From Acidobacteriota bacterium (lineage in GTDB: Bacteria; Acidobacteriota; Thermoanaerobaculia; Multivoradales; Multivoraceae), in the NCBI GenBank assembly GCA_028877275.1, contig JAPPFP010000024.1:80359-144358 (forward strand): 64,000 nt of DNA, read 5' to 3'. Positions 25,862 to 34,937 of this stretch are shown here, piece by piece. How positions within the stretch are numbered: position 1 is the stretch's first letter; the number at the start of each line of letters is the position of its first letter. A model generated the notes under the pieces. The model did not search any database. It was not told where the DNA came from and was given only the letters and a program-made list of their open reading frames with translations. The position numbers and the translations under genes are program-made.

Positions 25862-26917
25862 ATGACGAAGCGGAAGAAGGCCTTGACTGTCGACTGTCGG
25901 TGCGCCGGCCCTCTGGCCGGCTGCCTTCTCCTCGCCTCAATGGCGCCCGCCCTCGCCCAACCAGACTCCGCCACCACCGCCGAGCCGCAGAAGATCCTCT
26001 TCGACTGCGACATCGGCTCGGACATCGACGACGCCTACGCCCTGGCTTTCCTCCTCGCGAGCCCGGAGATCGAACTCGTCGGCATCACCGTCGGCCACGC
26101 GCGCACGGCGGACCGGGCGCCGCTCGCGCTGCGCATGCTCTGGGAAACGGGGCTCGACCACATCCCGGTGTACGTCGGCCGGGAGACGCCGCTGGTCACC
26201 TTGCGCGACGGGAAACCGCACGAGCAGTTCGCCGACGCGCCGTACCAGCGGCAGTTCCACTGGGCGCGCGGCTTCGACGAACTGAAGCCCCAGGCACAGC
26301 CGGCGGCCGAGTACATCGTGGAGGCGTTGAACTCCGCGCCGGGCGAGATCACGCTGCTCACGGTCGGCCCGGTGACGAACGTCGGCGACGCGCTGGAGAT
26401 CGACCCCGACGTTCTCAAGAAGGCGAAGCGGGTCGTCTCGATGTACGGCTCGATCCGCTCCGGCTACGACGGCGGCGACGCGCAGCGGGAGTGGAACGTG
26501 CTCGCCGACGCCGCTTCGTCGCGCATCTTCGACGCGGGTGTGCAGGGCGGCGGCACGGACGTCGTCTACATTCCCCTCGACGTGACGGATCACGTGCGCC
26601 TGAACGCCGACCGGCGTCTCCACCTGCACATGCGCGACACGCCGCTCACCGACGCGGTGACCGCGCTCTACTCCCTGTGGCGAAACGAGGAAAGAAACCA
26701 GACCACGCCGCGCCTGTTCGATGCGGTCGCCGTCGGCTACCTCCTCTGGCCCGACCTGTTCGGCGTCGAACACGGCCTCGTCACGGTCGACGAACGGAGC
26801 ATGACCCTGTTCGAACCGGGCGCCGAGCCGACCTCGACCGTCGCGCTGGAGATCGACGACGCGGAGTTCATCCAGCGGATGGTCGACCGCTTCCTGGAGC
26901 AGAACCTCCACCGCTAA
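25862..26917 (+). CDS. Secreted inosine-uridine-type nucleoside hydrolase
   Basis: 351 aa with a signal peptide ending PALAQ. The calcium-site signature appears as DCDIGSDIDDAYAL (residues 43-56), matching the DxDxxxDD motif, with LLTVGPVTNV and the late DAVAVGYLLWPD region of the family. It cleaves the N-glycosidic bond of nucleosides, here outside the cytoplasm. An AGGAG lies 8 nt upstream of the ATG. The 3' end overlaps the convergent VWA gene by 50 nt, and both frames look genuine. Confidence 0.88.
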   Translation: MTKRKKALTVDCRCAGPLAGCLLLASMAPALAQPDSATTAEPQKILFDCDIGSDIDDAYALAFLLASPEIELVGITVGHARTADRAPLALRMLWETGLDHIPVYVGRETPLVTLRDGKPHEQFADAPYQRQFHWARGFDELKPQAQPAAEYIVEALNSAPGEITLLTVGPVTNVGDALEIDPDVLKKAKRVVSMYGSIRSGYDGGDAQREWNVLADAASSRIFDAGVQGGGTDVVYIPLDVTDHVRLNADRRLHLHMRDTPLTDAVTALYSLWRNEERNQTTPRLFDAVAVGYLLWPDLFGVEHGLVTVDERSMTLFEPGAEPTSTVALEIDDAEFIQRMVDRFLEQNLHR

Positions 26918-28097
26918 AGAGCAGATCCCCCAACTGCTCCAGGCTTGCGAGGTTGTGGACCGGCAGGAAGTCGTCGACGTGCGGGAGCGCGGCCACGATG
27001 CCGCGGGTCAGCGGCTGGTAGTCGGCCGAGCCGAGCAGCGGATTGAGCCAGATCAGTCGATGGCAGCTTCGGTGCAGGCGTTCCATCTCGTGGCCGAGGA
27101 GGTCGATGTCGCCGCGGTCCCAGCCGTCGCTGATGATCAGCACGGCGGCGCCCTGGCCGAGCAGGCGCCGGCTCCAGGTGAAGTTGAACTCCCGCAGGGC
27201 GTCGCCGGTGCGGGTGCCGCCGCCCCAGTCCTCTATGCGGTGGGCCGCGGCCTGTAGCGCGCGGTCGACATCGCGTTCGGCCAGTTCCCGTGTCAGGCGA
27301 GTCAACCGGGTGCCGAAGGCGAACGCCTCGACTCGGGAGATGCCCGGGTCGACCGAGCGCGGATGGGAGACCGCATAGATGAAGTGGAGCAGCAGGCGCG
27401 AGTAGGGCTCCATCGAGCCGGAGATGTCGCAGAGCAGGACCAGCGGACGGCGCCGGTGCTTGCGGCCGCGCCGCACCAGGTCCACCATCTCGCCTCCCTG
27501 GGTCAGGCTGCGCCGCAGCGTCCGGCGCAGGTCGAGCCGGTGCCCGTGGCGGTCCGGCCGGAGCCGCCGCGTGCGGCGCGTCTCGAGCTGCCAGCGCATT
27601 GTCGCCATCAACCGCTTGATCTCGTCCAGCTCCTCCCCCTCGAGCTGGGCGAAGTCCTTCTGCCGCAGCGCCTCCCGGGCGCTGTAGAGCTGGGCGCGGG
27701 CGGTGCGCTCCCGGTCGTCATCCGGACGGTCGTTGCCGGCGTCGCTGTCGTTGAGGGCCAGTTTCTGGATCGCGGCCCGCTTCGTCCGCTCGGTCCGGCG
27801 CTGGATCATCAGCCCCAGCTCGAGTTGCTCGAGTTCCCGCGGGTCGCGGGCCTGCCAGAAGAGTTCGAAGGCCTTGTCGAACCAGGGTTGGTCGCGGCGG
27901 CGGCTGACCAGGACCGCCCGGGCAGCCGCTTTCACGTCGCCCTTGCGGGCGAGGTCGACGAGCTCGAGGGCGGCGACCCAGTCGCGGAGCTGGGTCGGCG
28001 TGACGTCCAGGCTGCCGACCCTCAGGAGGCGACCGAAGAGGACGATGTTGCGGAGCAGGTGGCCGCGGGCGGCGGCAGCCGCCGCGCCTTCAGTCAC
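26868..28097 (-). CDS. CoxE-like VWA domain protein
   Basis: 409 aa from a GTG overlapping the MoxR stop by 8 nt. The N-terminal 200 residues are helical and charged. The C-terminal half is a CoxE-type von Willebrand A domain with a MIDAS motif CDISGSMEPYSRLLL and later SDGWDRGDID. VWA/CoxE proteins work with MoxR-type AAA ATPases to activate or insert metal centres in partner enzymes. Here the partner enzyme is not in the window. Confidence 0.85.
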   Translation of the reverse strand: MTEGAAAAAARGHLLRNIVLFGRLLRVGSLDVTPTQLRDWVAALELVDLARKGDVKAAARAVLVSRRRDQPWFDKAFELFWQARDPRELEQLELGLMIQRRTERTKRAAIQKLALNDSDAGNDRPDDDRERTARAQLYSAREALRQKDFAQLEGEELDEIKRLMATMRWQLETRRTRRLRPDRHGHRLDLRRTLRRSLTQGGEMVDLVRRGRKHRRRPLVLLCDISGSMEPYSRLLLHFIYAVSHPRSVDPGISRVEAFAFGTRLTRLTRELAERDVDRALQAAAHRIEDWGGGTRTGDALREFNFTWSRRLLGQGAAVLIISDGWDRGDIDLLGHEMERLHRSCHRLIWLNPLLGSADYQPLTRGIVAALPHVDDFLPVHNLASLEQLGDLLFSGGGSAPGSGRPSAG

Positions 28098-29040
28098 CTG
28101 GGGACTGGCTCTTCCGGAGCAGCCGGCGCACCGCCTCGTCGTCGATCTTGTCGAGGTCGTCCTGGTACTTGAGCAGCACGCCCAGGGTGTCGCGCAGGAT
28201 GTCGTCGGAGAGCGTTTCCTGGTCGAGGGCGATCAGGGCGTTCGTCCAGTCCAGGGTCTCGGCGACACCGGGCTGCTTGAACAGGTCTTCCTCGCGCAGC
28301 GCCTGGACCAGACGGACGATCTCGGCGGCGAAGTGCTCGGGCGCCTCGGGAACGCGGCGGAGCACGATCTGGACTTCCTTCTCGTAGTCCGGGAAGTCGA
28401 TCCAGTGGTAGAGGCAGCGCCGCTTCAGCGCGTCGTGGACCTCGCGGGTGCGGTTCGAGGTAACGACCGCGACCGGCGGCGTCTCGGCGGCGACGGTGCC
28501 GATCTCCGGGATCGTGATCTGGAAGTCGGCCAGGATCTCGAGCAGGTAGGCCTCGAACTCCTCGTCGGCGCGGTCCAGCTCGTCGATCAGGAGCACCGGC
28601 GGGGCCTCGCCCCTGCGGCTCTGCCGGACCGCCCGCAGGAGGGGCCGTTCGAGCAGGAAGTCGGAGGAGAAGACGTCGTCGACCGCGGCGCGGGCGTCAC
28701 CGCCGCCTGCCGCCTCCAGACCGCGGAGGTGGAGCAACTGCCGGCGGTAGTTCCACTCGTAGACGGCGGTCGAGACGTCGAGGCCCTCGTAGCACTGGAG
28801 CCGGATCAGCTCCGAGCCGAGGCAGCGCGAGAGCGCCTTGGCGACCTCCGTCTTGCCGACGCCGGGCTCGCCCTCCAGGAAGATCGGCTTGCCCATGCTG
28901 AGCGACAGGTAGATCGCCGTGGCCAGGTCGCGTTCGGCGATGTAGTCCTCGGCGCGGAGCGCGGCGACGACGGCGTCGACGTCGGGGAATCCCCGCTCGG
29001 CGCCTGCGTTCGAGCGCTGGAAACTGGGCGAAACGGTCAT
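28090..29040 (-). CDS. MoxR-family AAA ATPase
   Basis: 316 aa. Walker A is GEPGVGKTEVAKALS and Walker B is VLLIDELDRADEEFEAYLLE; the sensor-1 stretch TSNRTREVHDALKRRCLYHW is typical of MoxR. It is coupled by overlap to a VWA/CoxE gene, the usual MoxR-VWA chaperone pair. It lies 12 nt downstream of the symporter stop, so it probably sits in one four-gene operon with the sodium symporter and its small partner. The client is unknown. Confidence 0.92.
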   Translation of the reverse strand: MTVSPSFQRSNAGAERGFPDVDAVVAALRAEDYIAERDLATAIYLSLSMGKPIFLEGEPGVGKTEVAKALSRCLGSELIRLQCYEGLDVSTAVYEWNYRRQLLHLRGLEAAGGGDARAAVDDVFSSDFLLERPLLRAVRQSRRGEAPPVLLIDELDRADEEFEAYLLEILADFQITIPEIGTVAAETPPVAVVTSNRTREVHDALKRRCLYHWIDFPDYEKEVQIVLRRVPEAPEHFAAEIVRLVQALREEDLFKQPGVAETLDWTNALIALDQETLSDDILRDTLGVLLKYQDDLDKIDDEAVRRLLRKSQSPGD

Positions 29041-29052
29041 GGGCGGTTTCGG

Positions 29053-30540
29053 CTACAGGTCGATGATCGCGTCGATCTCGTCCGGCAGCGGCTTGGGTTT
29101 CGACAGCAGGGAGATGCCGAAGAACAGGGTCAGCGAGACCAGAAGCGAGATGGCGCCGCCGTGGATGCCGTGGGGCACGGCGATGTCCCTCAGCTCGATG
29201 ATGAAGTTGACCAGCAGGCCCGAGACGATCGCCACGTTCGCCGCCAGCGGCGTCGCCCGTTTCCAATTGAAGCCGATCGCAACCGTCGGTACGAGCGCCG
29301 CCGCGAAGGTGCCCCAGCCGAAGGCGCCGAGCAGGGCGACGAGGTCCGAGCTCGAGAGGCTGACGAACAGCGCCGCGAAGACGGCCAGGACGAGGGTCGC
29401 CACGCGCGCCCAGAACAGCTCCTTCTTCAGCGGCTTGCCGGTGAGCGCCTTCGGAATGTCGTGGATGATCGCCGCGGCGCCGATGTTCAGGAACCCGTCG
29501 GCCGTCGACATGATCGCCGCGAAGAGCGCGGCGAAGACGATGCCGGCCAGGATCGGGTGTGCGTACGCCTGCAGGAACGCGTAGGCCGCGTCGTCGGGCT
29601 GGCCGAGTTCGGCGTGGTCGCCGGCCACGACCAGCGCGCGCATCGCGAACCCGATCGCGATCCACAGCAGCGCGGCCAGGGCCCCGGCGATCGCGCTCAC
29701 CAGGAAGATCTGCTTGAACTGGCGTATCCGCTTGTTCATCATCAGCTTGGTGACGATGTGAGGTTGCCCGCACGCGCCGACGACGAACAGGAAGTAGTAG
29801 GAGAGCGCCCCCATGATGCCGAGGGTGCCCCACGGTCCGATCGCCTCCGGGTCGTCGTTCACCAGCGTCGTCGCGCCGCCGGCGAGGCCGCCATCGACCG
29901 CGTTGACAGCCGCGATGACCACCAGCACGCCGGCGATCGCCATCACTGCGCCCTGGACGACGTCGGTGTAGACGCCGGCGATGATGCCGCCGGTCACGCA
30001 GTAGAAGACGAGGACGGCGACGGAGATCGCCATCGAGGCGCCGAGGCTGACGTGCGGCATGCCGTCGACGTTGTTCAGGATCTCCTGCAGCACGACCGCC
30101 ATCGCCATGACCTGCGCGGCCAGATAGCCGACGACGCCCAGGATGATCGCCACGGCGGTCAGGAACCGGCTCGTCTCGCTCTGGTAGCGGAGCGCCACCG
30201 TGTCCGGGAGCGACACCGTCTGGTAGACCTCGGAGAAGATGCGCAGCCGCTTCGCCACCAGGAAGAAGGTGAAGCAGCTCGCGACCGTGCCGCAGACGAT
30301 CATCCAGACGGACGTCATGCCCTGGCTGTAGACCAGACCCGGGCCGCCGACGAAGCCAAAGCCGGAGAGCGTGCTGGAGAACAGCGCGAACGCGGTGACG
30401 ATGATGCCCAGTTCGCGCCCGGCCATGAAGAAATCGTGGGTCGACTTCGTGCGCCTGAGCGCCCAGACGCCGACGCCGATGCACAGCGCGAAGTAGATGA
30501 GCAGGCAGGTCAGGACGACCGCGTTGCGACTCTCTTCCAC
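29053..30540 (-). CDS. Sodium:solute symporter (SSS/SLC5 family)
   Basis: 495 aa from a GTG that overlaps the upstream TAG by 1 nt, preceded by GGAGGG. About 13 hydrophobic segments. Family landmarks are GRELGIIVTAFALFSSTLSGFGFVG (N-terminal sodium/substrate site region), GGIIAGVYTDVVQGAVMA and AIMSTADGFLNIGAAA. It imports an organic solute with sodium across the inner membrane. Substrate not predictable. Coupled to a small four-segment membrane protein. Confidence 0.9.
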   Translation of the reverse strand: MEESRNAVVLTCLLIYFALCIGVGVWALRRTKSTHDFFMAGRELGIIVTAFALFSSTLSGFGFVGGPGLVYSQGMTSVWMIVCGTVASCFTFFLVAKRLRIFSEVYQTVSLPDTVALRYQSETSRFLTAVAIILGVVGYLAAQVMAMAVVLQEILNNVDGMPHVSLGASMAISVAVLVFYCVTGGIIAGVYTDVVQGAVMAIAGVLVVIAAVNAVDGGLAGGATTLVNDDPEAIGPWGTLGIMGALSYYFLFVVGACGQPHIVTKLMMNKRIRQFKQIFLVSAIAGALAALLWIAIGFAMRALVVAGDHAELGQPDDAAYAFLQAYAHPILAGIVFAALFAAIMSTADGFLNIGAAAIIHDIPKALTGKPLKKELFWARVATLVLAVFAALFVSLSSSDLVALLGAFGWGTFAAALVPTVAIGFNWKRATPLAANVAIVSGLLVNFIIELRDIAVPHGIHGGAISLLVSLTLFFGISLLSKPKPLPDEIDAIIDL

Positions 30541-31118
30541 TAGCCGCCCTCCGCTTCCTTCCGGCGCTGCGCCGCGGCGAGTTCCGCCACCTTCCGTTCG
30601 TCCTCCTCGGTGAAGAACCAGCGGTCGAAGATCCGCATGTAGACGAACATGAGGTACACCGGGAACGGCCACACCGCGTAGAACACCCAGGCCGTGGGTC
30701 TGGGGAAGCCCAGGAACAGTGTGTGGGTTTCCTCTGTGGCGTAGCGCTGGTACGAGAAGACGAGCGCCGTGAAGATGGCCGCCAGGACCAGGGTGCCGAA
30801 CAGGAGGGGCTGCTTCGCCGGCCCCAGGGAGGCGCCGCCGTCCCGGCGCCGCTCCATCCCCATCGCCAGGCAGCCGCCGAAGAAGAGCACCTGGAAGAGG
30901 ACGAAAGCCCAGCCGATCCAGAGGGTCGTGGCGTGACGCTCGGCGCCCGGGCCGCCCTGGCGCATCGTGGAAAAACGGTCGTGTTCGAAGCCGCTGCTGC
31001 TCACGACCTGCTCGGTCGCCCCGTCCTGCAGGACGACTTCCGTCGGCGCAACGAACGCCGCGCCGACGGCGAGGCACATGCCGATCAGCGTGAGGAAGAC
31101 GAACCAGTGGAGCTTCAT
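30540..31118 (-). CDS. Small membrane protein, likely symporter partner
   Basis: 192 aa with four hydrophobic segments: one at the N-terminus, two in the middle (LWIGWAFVLFQVLFFGG; LLFGTLVLAAIFTALVF) and one at WVFYAVWPFPVYLMFVYM, ending in a charged tail. No known catalytic motif. Its stop overlaps the symporter start by 1 nt, so it is probably an accessory subunit of that transporter, analogous to small partners of other SSS carriers; this is inference. Confidence 0.65.
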   Translation of the reverse strand: MKLHWFVFLTLIGMCLAVGAAFVAPTEVVLQDGATEQVVSSSGFEHDRFSTMRQGGPGAERHATTLWIGWAFVLFQVLFFGGCLAMGMERRRDGGASLGPAKQPLLFGTLVLAAIFTALVFSYQRYATEETHTLFLGFPRPTAWVFYAVWPFPVYLMFVYMRIFDRWFFTEEDERKVAELAAAQRRKEAEGG

Positions 31119-31192
31119 GAGTTGCGTGCCTGGAGCGGACGAAGCCGCGGCAGCCTACCGCAAGGGACGGGAAACCGGCATGACCGCGTTGC

Positions 31193-31198
31193 TATGGT
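31193..31198 (+). promoter_or_regulatory. Putative -10 box before ABC exporter gene
   Basis: TATGGT within TTGCTATGGT ends 8 nt before the ATG at 31207, with no Shine-Dalgarno between. It supports that start over an ATG 27 nt upstream. Confidence 0.4.
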
Positions 31199-31206
31199 CC
31201 GGCTCC

Positions 31207-33057
31207 ATGGAGGGTGCTTCGGCACTGGCAGACAAGCCGCTCCGGCGGCTGCTGGACTACATGCGCCTGGCCCCCGGCGCCTACGTCCTGGGCGGTGTTC
31301 TCACCCTTCTCTACGCGGTCTTCTTTCAGCTCATCCCGCTGTCCATCCGGGACATCGTCGCCGCCTTCGAGAACGCCCCGGACGAGGTCGGGCGCAAGAT
31401 CCTCTGGCTGGTCGCCGCCTCTCTCTGTCTGGCTCTGGCGCGGCTGTTCTCGCGCGTCGTCATGTTCAACATTGGGCGGCAGATCGAGTTCCGCATCCGC
31501 AACGACTACTTCGCCCATCTCCAGAGCCTGCCGCAGTCCTTCTACCTCGCTCACCGCACCGGCGATCTCATGTCGCGGGCCGTGAACGACATCAACAGCA
31601 TCCGGATGTTCCTGGGGATGGGTCTGCTGAACCTGCTGCAGACGCCGGTGCTGTTCGCTGGCGCCCTGATCGTGCTGCTGCCGGTGGACGCCATGCTGAC
31701 TCTCTGGGCGCTGGCGCCCTTCCCGCTCTTCGTCCTGATCACGCGCCGCTACAGCCGCTACATGTTCCAGGCCAACCTCGCTGGCCAGGAGCAGCTCGGC
31801 AAGGTCTCGACGGTCGTGCAGGAGAACGCGTCGGGCGCGCTGGTGGTCAAGGCCTACGACCTCTCCAACCTGGAGCGCGACCGCTTCGAGGACCAGAACC
31901 AGGAACTCTTCCGGCGGATGATGAAGGTCGGGGTCATGCAGACGACGATGTTCGCCAGCGTCGGCCTGGTGCCGTCCCTCTCGGCCGCCGTGGTCCTGTG
32001 GCTGGGCGGCCAGCGGGTGCAGACAGGCCAACTCGGCGCCGAGGACCTGTGGCTGTTCTGGGGCCTCATCGCCATGCTCACGTTCCCGACGATGATGTTG
32101 GGCTTCGTTGTGTCGATCACCCAGCGCGGCCTCGCGGCGCTGGAGCGTCTCGGCTCCGTGCTGGACATCGTGCCGTCGATCCGTGATCGCGAGGATGTCG
32201 CGGAGGTTTCGGAGATCAAGGGGCGCGTCGAGTTCCGCGACCTGACGTTCACCTATCCGGGCAGCTACGTGCCTGCGCTCCAGGGCGTCGACCTGACCGT
32301 TGAGGCCGGCAGCACGATCGGCATCGTAGGTCCCGTCGGCTCTGGCAAGACGACGCTGGTCAGCCTCGTGCCGAGGCTGCTCGAGGTCGACGACGGTTCG
32401 ATCCTGATCGACGGCGTGGATCTGAACCGGATGCCGGTCCACCTCTTGCGTTCGAGCATCGCCATGGTGCCGCAGGACAGCTTCCTGTTCTCCATCTCCG
32501 TGGCCGAGAACATCCGCTACGGCGTACCCGACGCCCACCTCGCGGAGGTGAGGCAGGCGGCCGCCCGGGCCCAGGTCGAACGGGAGATCGAGGAGTTCGA
32601 GGACGGCTTCGAGACGATCGTCGGAGAACGCGGCGTCACCCTGTCGGGCGGCCAGCGCCAGCGCGTCGCCCTGGCGCGGGCGATGATCCTGCGTCCGTCG
32701 ATCCTCATCCTGGACGACTCCCTCTCGAGCGTCGACCACGGCACCGAGGAGGCGATTCTGGGCGACCTCGAGGGACGGCGGCGCGGCCGCACCTGCTTCA
32801 TCGTCGCGCACCGGATCTCGGCCGTGCGGCACGCGGACCAGATCATCGTGCTCGAGAACGGCCGGATCACCGAGCGCGGGACCCACCGCGAGCTCGTCGA
32901 GCTGGGTGGCTTCTATGCTCGCCTTCACCATCGCCAGCAGTTGCTGTCAGAGCTCCAGCTTGGCGATGGCGGAACGGCGGTGCCGGAGCCGGCCGCTCGC
33001 GTCCGGGCCGCGGACGCTTCGGGGCAGCAGCGGTTGCCCCTGGGGGAGCCGTCGTGA
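31207..33057 (+). CDS. ABC exporter half-transporter, degenerate-site subunit
   Basis: 616 aa with a six-segment membrane domain (about 25-320) and an ATPase domain (about 345-600). Walker A is GPVGSGKTT, the signature is LSGGQRQR, but Walker B reads ILILDDSLSSVD with Asp in place of the catalytic Glu. It pairs with the next gene, where Walker B has Glu (LLLLDEATSSVD) and the signature is FSTGQRQ. That is the pattern of heterodimeric exporters with one catalytic and one degenerate nucleotide site. Substrate unknown; could be a drug or lipid. Confidence 0.9.
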   Translation: MEGASALADKPLRRLLDYMRLAPGAYVLGGVLTLLYAVFFQLIPLSIRDIVAAFENAPDEVGRKILWLVAASLCLALARLFSRVVMFNIGRQIEFRIRNDYFAHLQSLPQSFYLAHRTGDLMSRAVNDINSIRMFLGMGLLNLLQTPVLFAGALIVLLPVDAMLTLWALAPFPLFVLITRRYSRYMFQANLAGQEQLGKVSTVVQENASGALVVKAYDLSNLERDRFEDQNQELFRRMMKVGVMQTTMFASVGLVPSLSAAVVLWLGGQRVQTGQLGAEDLWLFWGLIAMLTFPTMMLGFVVSITQRGLAALERLGSVLDIVPSIRDREDVAEVSEIKGRVEFRDLTFTYPGSYVPALQGVDLTVEAGSTIGIVGPVGSGKTTLVSLVPRLLEVDDGSILIDGVDLNRMPVHLLRSSIAMVPQDSFLFSISVAENIRYGVPDAHLAEVRQAAARAQVEREIEEFEDGFETIVGERGVTLSGGQRQRVALARAMILRPSILILDDSLSSVDHGTEEAILGDLEGRRRGRTCFIVAHRISAVRHADQIIVLENGRITERGTHRELVELGGFYARLHHRQQLLSELQLGDGGTAVPEPAARVRAADASGQQRLPLGEPS

Positions 33058-34922
33058 CCGAGGAGAGGAGCGAGGCCGCCGAACTCGGCCGCGAGCGGGA
33101 CCTCGGCAAGGTCTACGACACGGAACTGATCAAGCGGTTGTGGCCGTTCATGCGGCCCTACCGCGGCTGGATCGCGTTCAACTTCGCCATGATTCCGCCG
33201 CGCGCCGCCCTCGAGCTGATGCCGGCGCTGGTCGTCGGCGCGGCGCTGAACTATCTGACCGAGGGGGTGGCGACGACGGAGGTGGGGTGGATGGCGCCCT
33301 TCGTCGTGCCGCGACTGGGACTCGGGCCCCTGGCCTGGATGTTCGGGCTGGTGTTCGTGGTGTCGATCGTGACGTTGACCGTGGACTGGCTGCGCGCCTT
33401 CTCGATGATCTCGCTGGGTCAGCGCACCGTCCGCGACGTGCGCAGGACGCTGTTCGATCACGTTCAACGGCTGCCGATGCGCTTCTTCGACCGCTACCCG
33501 GTCGGCCGCCTCGTGACGCGGCTCACGAACGACCTGGAGCACCTGGCGGAGATGTTCTCGGCGGGTGTGATCGCCATGGTGGCCGACGTGTTCGTCATGG
33601 TCGTCATCCTCACGATGCTGTTCGCAATCGACCCGCGGCTGGCGCTGGCGGCGCTGGCCCTGGTGCCGGTCCTGGGCATCGCGGCGGTGATCTTCCGCTA
33701 CAAGGTTCGGCAGGCCTATCGGGAGGTCCGGGTCAAGATCGCGCGTCTCAACGCCCACCTGCAGGAGACGATCTCCGGCATGAAGGTGGTCCAGTTGTTC
33801 GCCCGCGAACGGCGGAACTTCGAGGACTTCAGGCGTGAGAACGCCTCCCACCGGGACTCCTGGTTGCGCTCGATCCGGTACGACGCGCTGCTGTTCTCGA
33901 CGGTCGACCTGGCGACGAACCTGACCCGGGCGCTCATCTTCTGGTACGGCGCGCAGATGGTCGGCCTGGGCGATGTCACGCTCGGCACGATCTACGTGTT
34001 CTCGGACTACATGAGCCGGTTCTTCCGGCCGCTGATGGACCTGTCGGCGAAGTACTCGGTGATGCAGTCCTCGATGGCCAGCGCCGAGCGCGTGTTCCAG
34101 CTCCTGGACCAGCCGCGCGAGCCGGAGGGCAAGGTGGAGTTGCCCGCGCGGGACGCGGCGGCCGCGACGGGGGCGGAACCAGGCGGCTGCGAGGTCGAGT
34201 TCGAAGGCGTGACCTTCGCTTACGGCGCGGAGACGGTGCTGCGCGATGTCTCGTTCCGGGTCGGCGCCGGCGAGCGGGTGGCGATCGTCGGCCACACCGG
34301 ATCCGGCAAGACGACGACGTTGAAGCTGCTGGCGCGTCTCTATGAACTGCAGGAGGGATCGATCCGGGTCGACGGCCGGGACATCCGGGACATTCCGAAG
34401 CCCGAACTGCGGCGGCGGATGGCGTTCGTGCTCCAGGACGTCTTCCTGTTCGACGGCGACCTGCGCTACAACATCGTCCTCGGCCGCGATGTCGCCGACG
34501 ACGTGGTCGACGAGGCGGCGCGCGCCACCCACGTCGACGACCTGATCGAGCGGCTGCCGAACGGCTGGGCACACAAGGTCAGTGAGCGCGGCGTGAACTT
34601 CTCGACCGGCCAGCGGCAGTTGCTCTCCTTCGCCCGTGCCCTCGCCCGCGAGCCGCAGCTCCTGCTGCTCGACGAAGCCACCTCCAGCGTCGACACCGAG
34701 ACCGAGGCCCTGATCCAGGACGCCCTCCACCACCTGATGGCCGGCAAGACCTCGATCGTCGTCGCCCACCGCCTGTCGACGATCAAGGACGTCGATCGCA
34801 TCTACGTCTTCCACCACGGCGCCATCTGCGAGCACGGTACCCACGACGAACTCCTGGACCGCCGCGGCGTCTACTGGCGCCTCTACCAGTTGCAGTACGC
34901 GCAGCAGGAGACGGCGGCGTAG
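33054..34922 (+). CDS. ABC exporter half-transporter, catalytic Walker B subunit
   Basis: 622 aa from a GTG overlapping the upstream stop (GTGA). Six-segment membrane domain (about 25-330) then ATPase domain. Walker A is GHTGSGKTT, signature FSTGQRQ and Walker B LLLLDEATSSVD with the catalytic Glu. With the previous subunit it forms a type IV exporter of the TM287/288 kind. Coding spacing and overlap indicate one operon with the NCS2 permease 15 nt downstream. Confidence 0.9.
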   Translation: MTEERSEAAELGRERDLGKVYDTELIKRLWPFMRPYRGWIAFNFAMIPPRAALELMPALVVGAALNYLTEGVATTEVGWMAPFVVPRLGLGPLAWMFGLVFVVSIVTLTVDWLRAFSMISLGQRTVRDVRRTLFDHVQRLPMRFFDRYPVGRLVTRLTNDLEHLAEMFSAGVIAMVADVFVMVVILTMLFAIDPRLALAALALVPVLGIAAVIFRYKVRQAYREVRVKIARLNAHLQETISGMKVVQLFARERRNFEDFRRENASHRDSWLRSIRYDALLFSTVDLATNLTRALIFWYGAQMVGLGDVTLGTIYVFSDYMSRFFRPLMDLSAKYSVMQSSMASAERVFQLLDQPREPEGKVELPARDAAAATGAEPGGCEVEFEGVTFAYGAETVLRDVSFRVGAGERVAIVGHTGSGKTTTLKLLARLYELQEGSIRVDGRDIRDIPKPELRRRMAFVLQDVFLFDGDLRYNIVLGRDVADDVVDEAARATHVDDLIERLPNGWAHKVSERGVNFSTGQRQLLSFARALAREPQLLLLDEATSSVDTETEALIQDALHHLMAGKTSIVVAHRLSTIKDVDRIYVFHHGAICEHGTHDELLDRRGVYWRLYQLQYAQQETAA

Positions 34923-34937
34923 CCCTGTAGCCCTCCG

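Noticed and set aside
27703..30543. 946-codon plus-strand frame
   Set aside because: Antisense to VWA, MoxR and symporter genes, whose motifs are intact; long frames are common at this GC content.
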